Shown: positions 5,115 to 8,217 of the stretch, piece after piece
Layout: every line of letters begins with the position of its first letter
How positions within the stretch are numbered: position 1 is the first letter of the stretch
From: CAZPWF01 sp964610775
GTDB taxonomy: Bacteria > Patescibacteriota > Saccharimonadia > Saccharimonadales > JACQNP01
Assembly: GCA_964610775.1 (NCBI GenBank)
Contig: CAZSZC010000024.1
Coordinates: 1 to 8,217, forward strand
Direction: 5' to 3'
DNA: 8,217 nt
The notes under the pieces: generated by a model
What the model was told of the DNA's origin: nothing
Seen by the model: only the letters and a program-made list of their open reading frames with translations
Database searches by the model: none
Made by a program: the position numbers and the translations under genes

Positions 5115-6122
5115 GTGAGTTTTAAGACAACCACAAAAAAACTGACTAGCTTTTATCTTTTGATAATCATGGCGATCAGTCTATTTTTTAGTATTAATCT
5201 TTATTTAATATCTGTTCAAGAGATTAATCAAAGTTTTATTCGTCAGACTCAACTTTTGCAACAAATCCCCCGTTTTCGCTCACTTGCAGATGACCCTGAC
5301 TTTATAGAAATGCGTATAGATCGTCTTCGTGAAGCCAAAGCAAAAATAATAGTTCAGTTATTTTTAACTAATGCCATCATTCTAGTGTCAGGCGGAGTGC
5401 TGAGTTATTGGTTTGCCAAGAGGACACTAAAACCAATACAACAATCTCACGAAGCACAACGAAGATTTACTGCGGATGCCTCACATGAGCTCAGAACACC
5501 GATTACGGCTATGCGGACTGAGATTGAGGTTGCACTAAGGGATAAGAAACTAACTATAGACGCGTCTAAAAACTTACTGAAAAGCAATCTCGAGGAGCTG
5601 AGTAAGCTGAACAGTCTTATTGAGGCTTTGCTTAGGCTTGCTCGATTGGGCGAAGAAGATCTTGAGTGGGATGTGATTAATATTCAAGATTTTGTTGTTC
5701 CTGCAGTAGATAGGGTAAAAACTCTAGCCAATAAGAAGGATATAAGACTAATAGTCTCAGAAGCTGACGGGAAGGTTAATGGCGATAAAGGAGCTTTGGT
5801 AGAATTGCTGGTGACAATTTTAGACAACGCGATTAAATATACGCCAGAAGGTAAGAGTGTCAAACTAAATGTAATAAGTTCAGACAAACAGCGGGTCGTG
5901 GAAGTTACGGACGAAGGACCAGGCATCGACCCAATTGAACAGAGTAAAATATTCGAAAGATTTTATCGATCTGATAACTCTCGCAATAAAGATAAGGTTG
6001 ATGGTTATGGTCTAGGTTTATCAATTGCTCGACAAATAGCCGAACTACATAGTGCATCCCTCACGGTCCAGAGCGAAGTTGGTAAGGGCGCAACTTTTAG
6101 GTTAGTCTTACCTGTTGTTTAG
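5115..6122 (+). CDS. Membrane sensor histidine kinase, HAMP-less (CiaH-like architecture)
   Basis: A 335-residue kinase that autophosphorylates on His and passes phosphate to the regulator encoded upstream. Membrane helices at about 11-33 and 78-100 flank a short extracytoplasmic loop of about 45 residues. The H-box is FTADASHELRTPIT (118-131) with phosphoacceptor His124. The ATP-binding domain has N-box LLVTILDNAIKYTP (231-244), G1 DEGPGID (266-272), F-box IFERFYR (279-285), G2 GYGLGLSIA (297-305) and G3 VGKGATF (322-328). Only about 24 residues separate the second helix from His124, so there is no room for a HAMP domain; the LKPI (105-108) then QRRFTADASHE arrangement is like CiaH. The loop is too small for a typical ligand-binding domain, suggesting sensing through the membrane or through a partner protein. 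The start is GTG at 5115, with GGAG at 5101-5104 somewhat far upstream. Confidence 0.95.
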   Translation: MSFKTTTKKLTSFYLLIIMAISLFFSINLYLISVQEINQSFIRQTQLLQQIPRFRSLADDPDFIEMRIDRLREAKAKIIVQLFLTNAIILVSGGVLSYWFAKRTLKPIQQSHEAQRRFTADASHELRTPITAMRTEIEVALRDKKLTIDASKNLLKSNLEELSKLNSLIEALLRLARLGEEDLEWDVINIQDFVVPAVDRVKTLANKKDIRLIVSEADGKVNGDKGALVELLVTILDNAIKYTPEGKSVKLNVISSDKQRVVEVTDEGPGIDPIEQSKIFERFYRSDNSRNKDKVDGYGLGLSIARQIAELHSASLTVQSEVGKGATFRLVLPVV

Positions 6123-6141
6123 TTTTTTTGACGTACAAGGC

Positions 6142-6147
6142 TACAAT
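6142..6147 (+). promoter_or_regulatory. -10 element of the folC-folA operon (near-leaderless start)
   Basis: TACAAT (5 of 6) ends 8 nt before the ATG at 6156, which leaves at most a 1-2 nt leader and no usable Shine-Dalgarno sequence. A TTGACG lies at 6128-6133, but the spacer of 8 nt is too short for it to be the matching -35 element. Confidence 0.45.
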
Positions 6148-6155
6148 TAAGATAG

Positions 6156-7421
6156 ATGGAACTTGGTAATTTCTCACAAATCGAAACTTTCCTCAGCCAA
6201 TTCGTACCCGTAAAACCCGGTGCATATAAACTTGAGCGTATGGAAAAGTTGATGACTTTACTCGATTCGCCCCAAGAAAAAGTGTCAATTATTCACATAG
6301 CTGGTACCTCTGGTAAAACATCAACGGCTTATTACTGTGCAGCTCTGCTAGTTCAATCGGGGGCGAAAGTGGGGTTAACTGTTTCGCCGCATATCTTTGA
6401 AGTTAACGAACGAGTTCAAATTAATGGTGAACCTTTGCAGGAGCTTATCTTCTGCAAGCTTTTCAAAGAATTTATTGAAATTAATGGCTTAAAAGAACTT
6501 AATCCAACGTACTTTGAATTACTCGTTGCATTTGCTTTTTGGTGTTTCGTAAAAGAAGGATGTACCCATGCAGTTGTTGAGGTTGGCTTAGGTGGCTTAT
6601 TAGACGGCACCAATGTCATAAACAATCCCCAAAAAGTGGCCGTTATCACCGATATTGGTCTAGATCATACTAACGTTCTGGGTGAAACAATCGAGGAAAT
6701 AGCCGTTCAAAAAGCGGGCATAATTAAGCCGCACAATCAGGTATTTACCTATTATCAGGATGAGGTCATACAGGACGTTATTCTTGCCTCTTGCCGCAGT
6801 AACCACGCCTTATTACAAAGAATTGATCAGCCCGAAATAGAGGTTAAGTATAGCTATTTGCCAAATCTGCCATTATATCAGCGCCGAAATTGGCTTCTTG
6901 CTACTCAGGTTGTTGATTTTGTTGTATTTAGAGATGGCCTTAAGGTCCTGAATGACGCTGATCTGCTGTTTAGCCAATCTATAGTTATTCCTGCGCGACT
7001 CGAAAAGATTGAAATTGATGGCCAGTACATAATTGCCGACGGCGCTCATAATCCCCAAAAATTACAAGCCATGTGTACTAGCCTAAAGTCTATGCATCCG
7101 AATAGCAGTATCACCTGTCTTGTTGCTTTCGCAGGCACAAAGGAGCCTACAGTTCGTCAAAGTTTAAAAGTCCTGCGCGAAATTAGTAATGATATTGTCG
7201 TAACAGAGTTCTCGATATCTGAGGACTATGCTCATACGTCGTTACCTTGTCAGAAGGTAGCCGGTATAGCGCGTGAGGTTGGCTTTGAAAAAGTTCATAG
7301 TAACTCCGACTTGATACAAGCCCTAGGTAGCCTCAAAAACGCAAAATCAGATATTAAGCTAGTAACAGGATCATTTTACTTGATAGCAGCACTTAAGCCA
7401 TATTTGGGGAGGAATATATGA
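6156..7421 (+). CDS. folC: Folylpolyglutamate synthase / dihydrofolate synthase (FolC), Mur ligase superfamily
   Basis: A 421-residue cytosolic ligase that adds glutamate to folates (and in some members to dihydropteroate) with ATP. The P-loop is GTSGKTS (50-56); most FolC have GTNGKGS, so this variant is closer to Mur ligases. The pteroate-side segment SPHIFEVNERVQING (77-91) is conserved. VEVGLGGLLDGTN (141-153) has Leu148 where GLGGRLDATN normally has Arg. DHTNVLG (170-176) and QKAGIIKP (185-192), with the Lys that is usually carbamylated, complete the central domain. The C-terminal ligase domain shows DGAHNP (295-300) and TGSFYLIA (404-411). Length is normal for the family. Whether it also has dihydrofolate synthase activity is undecided. 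The last bases overlap the folA start, linking it to folate reduction and one-carbon metabolism. Confidence 0.9.
   Translation: MELGNFSQIETFLSQFVPVKPGAYKLERMEKLMTLLDSPQEKVSIIHIAGTSGKTSTAYYCAALLVQSGAKVGLTVSPHIFEVNERVQINGEPLQELIFCKLFKEFIEINGLKELNPTYFELLVAFAFWCFVKEGCTHAVVEVGLGGLLDGTNVINNPQKVAVITDIGLDHTNVLGETIEEIAVQKAGIIKPHNQVFTYYQDEVIQDVILASCRSNHALLQRIDQPEIEVKYSYLPNLPLYQRRNWLLATQVVDFVVFRDGLKVLNDADLLFSQSIVIPARLEKIEIDGQYIIADGAHNPQKLQAMCTSLKSMHPNSSITCLVAFAGTKEPTVRQSLKVLREISNDIVVTEFSISEDYAHTSLPCQKVAGIAREVGFEKVHSNSDLIQALGSLKNAKSDIKLVTGSFYLIAALKPYLGRNI
7406..7412 (+). promoter_or_regulatory. Ribosome binding site of the dihydrofolate reductase gene
   Basis: GGGGAGG lies inside the end of folC, 5 nt before the ATG at 7418. 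It allows strong independent re-initiation at the ATGA overlap. Confidence 0.75.
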
Positions 7422-7891
7422 TTAGAGCAATCGCAGCCCTAGACAGTAATCAAGGTATAGCCAACGACAATGGTATACCTTGGCAGGGCAAGATACCCAC
7501 AGACGTTAACTATTTTCGAAAAAAGACTCTAAATAGTGCTGTTATGATGGGTTACGGCTGGTATGTAGAACAGAAATTACCCCTACCGGATAGGCGAAAT
7601 TTAGTTGCCATCGACTTTCCAGAAGACTTACGACCAGGTTTTGAGAGAGTTGAAGATGCACGCGAATTCTTGAAGAACGCCGACTTTGACGTTTGGGTCG
7701 GTGGCGGCGCCGGATTGTTCTCATCAACTCTAGATCTAATCGATGAGTTGTATATAACGCAACTCGATACAGAATTTAACTGTACAAAATATTTCCCAGA
7801 ATTCAGAAGCGACTATGTTTTGAAAACTGAATCAGAACCAATTACAGAGAGCGGTATTACTTATAGATTCCAAGTTTGGAAGCGCAAGTAA
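7418..7891 (+). CDS. folA: Dihydrofolate reductase
   Basis: A 157-residue enzyme reducing dihydrofolate to tetrahydrofolate with NADPH. Family features are visible along its length: AIAALDSNQGIANDNGIPW (4-22) with the Met20-loop Trp22; Asp29 in IPTDVNYFRKKT, the equivalent of the acidic active-site residue; MMGYGWYV (43-50) in place of the usual MGRxTxxS; LPLPDRRN (54-61) with an Arg expected to hold the folate glutamate; and VWVGGGAGLF (92-101), the cofactor-binding Gly-Gly region. The Arg normally following MG is Tyr46 here, a change at a cofactor-phosphate contact that may weaken the NADPH preference. The start overlaps the folC stop by 4 nt with a strong ribosome binding site. Length is typical of bacterial chromosomal enzymes. 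No thymidylate synthase is seen in the window. Confidence 0.9.
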   Translation: MIRAIAALDSNQGIANDNGIPWQGKIPTDVNYFRKKTLNSAVMMGYGWYVEQKLPLPDRRNLVAIDFPEDLRPGFERVEDAREFLKNADFDVWVGGGAGLFSSTLDLIDELYITQLDTEFNCTKYFPEFRSDYVLKTESEPITESGITYRFQVWKRK

Positions 7892-7920
7892 AAATTGTGA
7901 CTCAATGCTCGTTTAGATGC

Positions 7921-7937
7921 ATTATCAATTGAATAAT
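7921..7937. promoter_or_regulatory. Imperfect palindrome, candidate operator of the ArsR-type regulator
   Basis: TCAATTGA (7925-7932) is a perfect 8-bp palindrome flanked by ATTA on the left and, after one extra base, TAAT on the right. It lies 3 bp upstream of the -35 hexamer of the next gene. ArsR-family repressors usually bind AT-rich inverted repeats around their own promoter, so self-regulation is plausible. This is a positional inference. Confidence 0.4.
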
Positions 7938-7940
7938 AAC

Positions 7941-7969
7941 TTTACAAACATTAAGCAATTACTTAAACT
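7941..7969 (+). promoter_or_regulatory. Promoter of the ArsR-type regulator gene (leaderless start)
   Basis: TTTACA (7941-7946, 5 of 6), a 17-nt spacer, then TAAACT (7964-7969, 4 of 6). The -10 element ends 6 nt before the ATG at 7976 and no Shine-Dalgarno sequence is present, so the transcript would be leaderless. Confidence 0.5.
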
Positions 7970-7975
7970 AAAAAT

Positions 7976-8217
7976 ATGAAATCTGCAGTTTTAGATATTT
8001 CCGAAAAATCTCGATTATTTGCTGCTTTGGCTGATGAAACTAGACTAGAAATACTTAACTTGTTAATCCTTTATCCAAATATTTGCGTCAGTGAAATAGC
8101 TAATAGATTAGGAGTAAGTTCATCGGCTGTTTCGCAACAATGCAAGTTATTGGAACTAAGTGGAATACTCAGACGAATACGTCGTGGTCAAAAGGTTTGT
8201 TATCAGATCAAAACCGA
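7976..8217 (+). CDS. ArsR-family winged-helix transcriptional regulator (partial, runs off the window)
   Basis: The first 80 residues are present and the reading frame is open at the window edge. The pattern LFAALADETRLEILNLL (14-30) is the classic ArsR opening. It is followed by VSEIANRLGVSSSAVSQQCK (38-57), the helix-turn-helix, and LLELSGILRRIRRGQKVCY (58-76), the recognition-helix end and the wing. Cys37 sits where ArsR/SmtB metal sensors have the first Cys of ELCVCD, but the second Cys is Ser39, so the canonical site is incomplete. Two further Cys (56 and 75) could take part in thiol or metal sensing. The effector is unknown. The start is the ATG at 7976, the only one placed just before the conserved segment. 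A candidate operator lies upstream. Neither the C-terminus nor the regulated neighbour is visible. Confidence 0.85.
   Translation, partial: MKSAVLDISEKSRLFAALADETRLEILNLLILYPNICVSEIANRLGVSSSAVSQQCKLLELSGILRRIRRGQKVCYQIKT

Noticed and set aside
6081..6129. Possible terminator at the end of the kinase gene (GGTAAG pairing with CTTACC, followed by a T-rich tract)
   Set aside because: The 6-bp stem encloses about 20 nt, lies within the coding sequence, and the T run begins 10 nt after the stem. It is too weak to call.
6128..6133. TTGACG as the -35 of the folC promoter
   Set aside because: Only 8 nt separate it from the TACAAT -10 candidate, far below the usual 16-18.
1465..7421. UGA recoded to glycine, as in Absconditabacteria or Gracilibacteria
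   Set aside because: UGA ends the two-helix protein, the glycosyltransferase and FolC at the expected family lengths, and no internal UGA interrupts a conserved domain.
7904..7923. AATGC...GCATT inverted repeat after folA as a terminator
   Set aside because: A 5-bp stem with a 10-nt loop and no U tract is not a credible intrinsic terminator.
1..8217. CRISPR array, insertion sequence, tRNA or rRNA
   Set aside because: No regularly spaced repeats, transposase motifs, terminal inverted repeats or tRNA-like cloverleaf were seen. The gaps between genes are too short to hold most of these.

Overview
The window looks like chromosomal sequence from a small-genome bacterium with roughly 40% GC. It has tightly packed genes, gaps of at most about 110 bp, overlapping or leaderless starts, and GTG used beside ATG. 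UGA is an ordinary stop in several intact genes, which argues against the UGA-recoding lineages (Absconditabacteria, Gracilibacteria). Gene style and content (salvage-type folate genes, a HAMP-less CiaH-like kinase, small secreted and orphan membrane proteins) would fit Candidatus Saccharibacteria or another Patescibacteria lineage. That placement is an inference with moderate to low confidence, because no rRNA or ribosomal protein gene is present. I see no mobile element, tRNA, rRNA or CRISPR array, and no gene-free stretch longer than 300 bp.

Layout. 55-843 (+): a classical NAD-type short-chain dehydrogenase. 879-1100 (-): a DUF4287-type small protein. 1165-1467 (+): an orphan protein with two membrane helices. 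1517-2410 and 2407-3117 (+): a family 2 glycosyltransferase and a NodB-type deacetylase joined by an ATGA overlap, probably a unit that builds or edits an envelope glycan or lipid-linked sugar. 3120-3761 (-): an orphan multi-helix membrane protein whose C-terminal third resembles the pore loop plus inner helix of a potassium channel without the GYG filter. 3874-4344 (+), divergent from it: an exported, highly charged helical protein with an LTxxQ-like motif and a histidine-rich tail, followed by a strong intrinsic terminator. 4438-5109 and 5115-6122 (+): an OmpR-type response regulator and its membrane histidine kinase. 6156-7421 and 7418-7891 (+): FolC and dihydrofolate reductase, overlapping by ATGA. 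7976 to the window end (+): the N-terminal 80 residues of an ArsR-type repressor, preceded by a candidate operator.

How the genes work together. The central region (3120-6122) reads as an envelope-sensing module: a Spy/CpxP/DUF2680-like exported protein beside a two-component system, with a channel-like membrane protein divergent from it. The folC-folA pair supports reduction and polyglutamylation of folate, plausibly salvaged. The glycosyltransferase-deacetylase pair suggests an amino sugar that is transferred and then deacetylated.

The most striking signal across the window is in the start regions. Six genes have a recognisable -10 hexamer ending only 6-10 nt before the start codon and no Shine-Dalgarno sequence, so they are probably leaderless or nearly so. 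Four others have a purine-rich ribosome binding site at a uniform 5-nt spacing. Two ways of starting translation therefore appear side by side.
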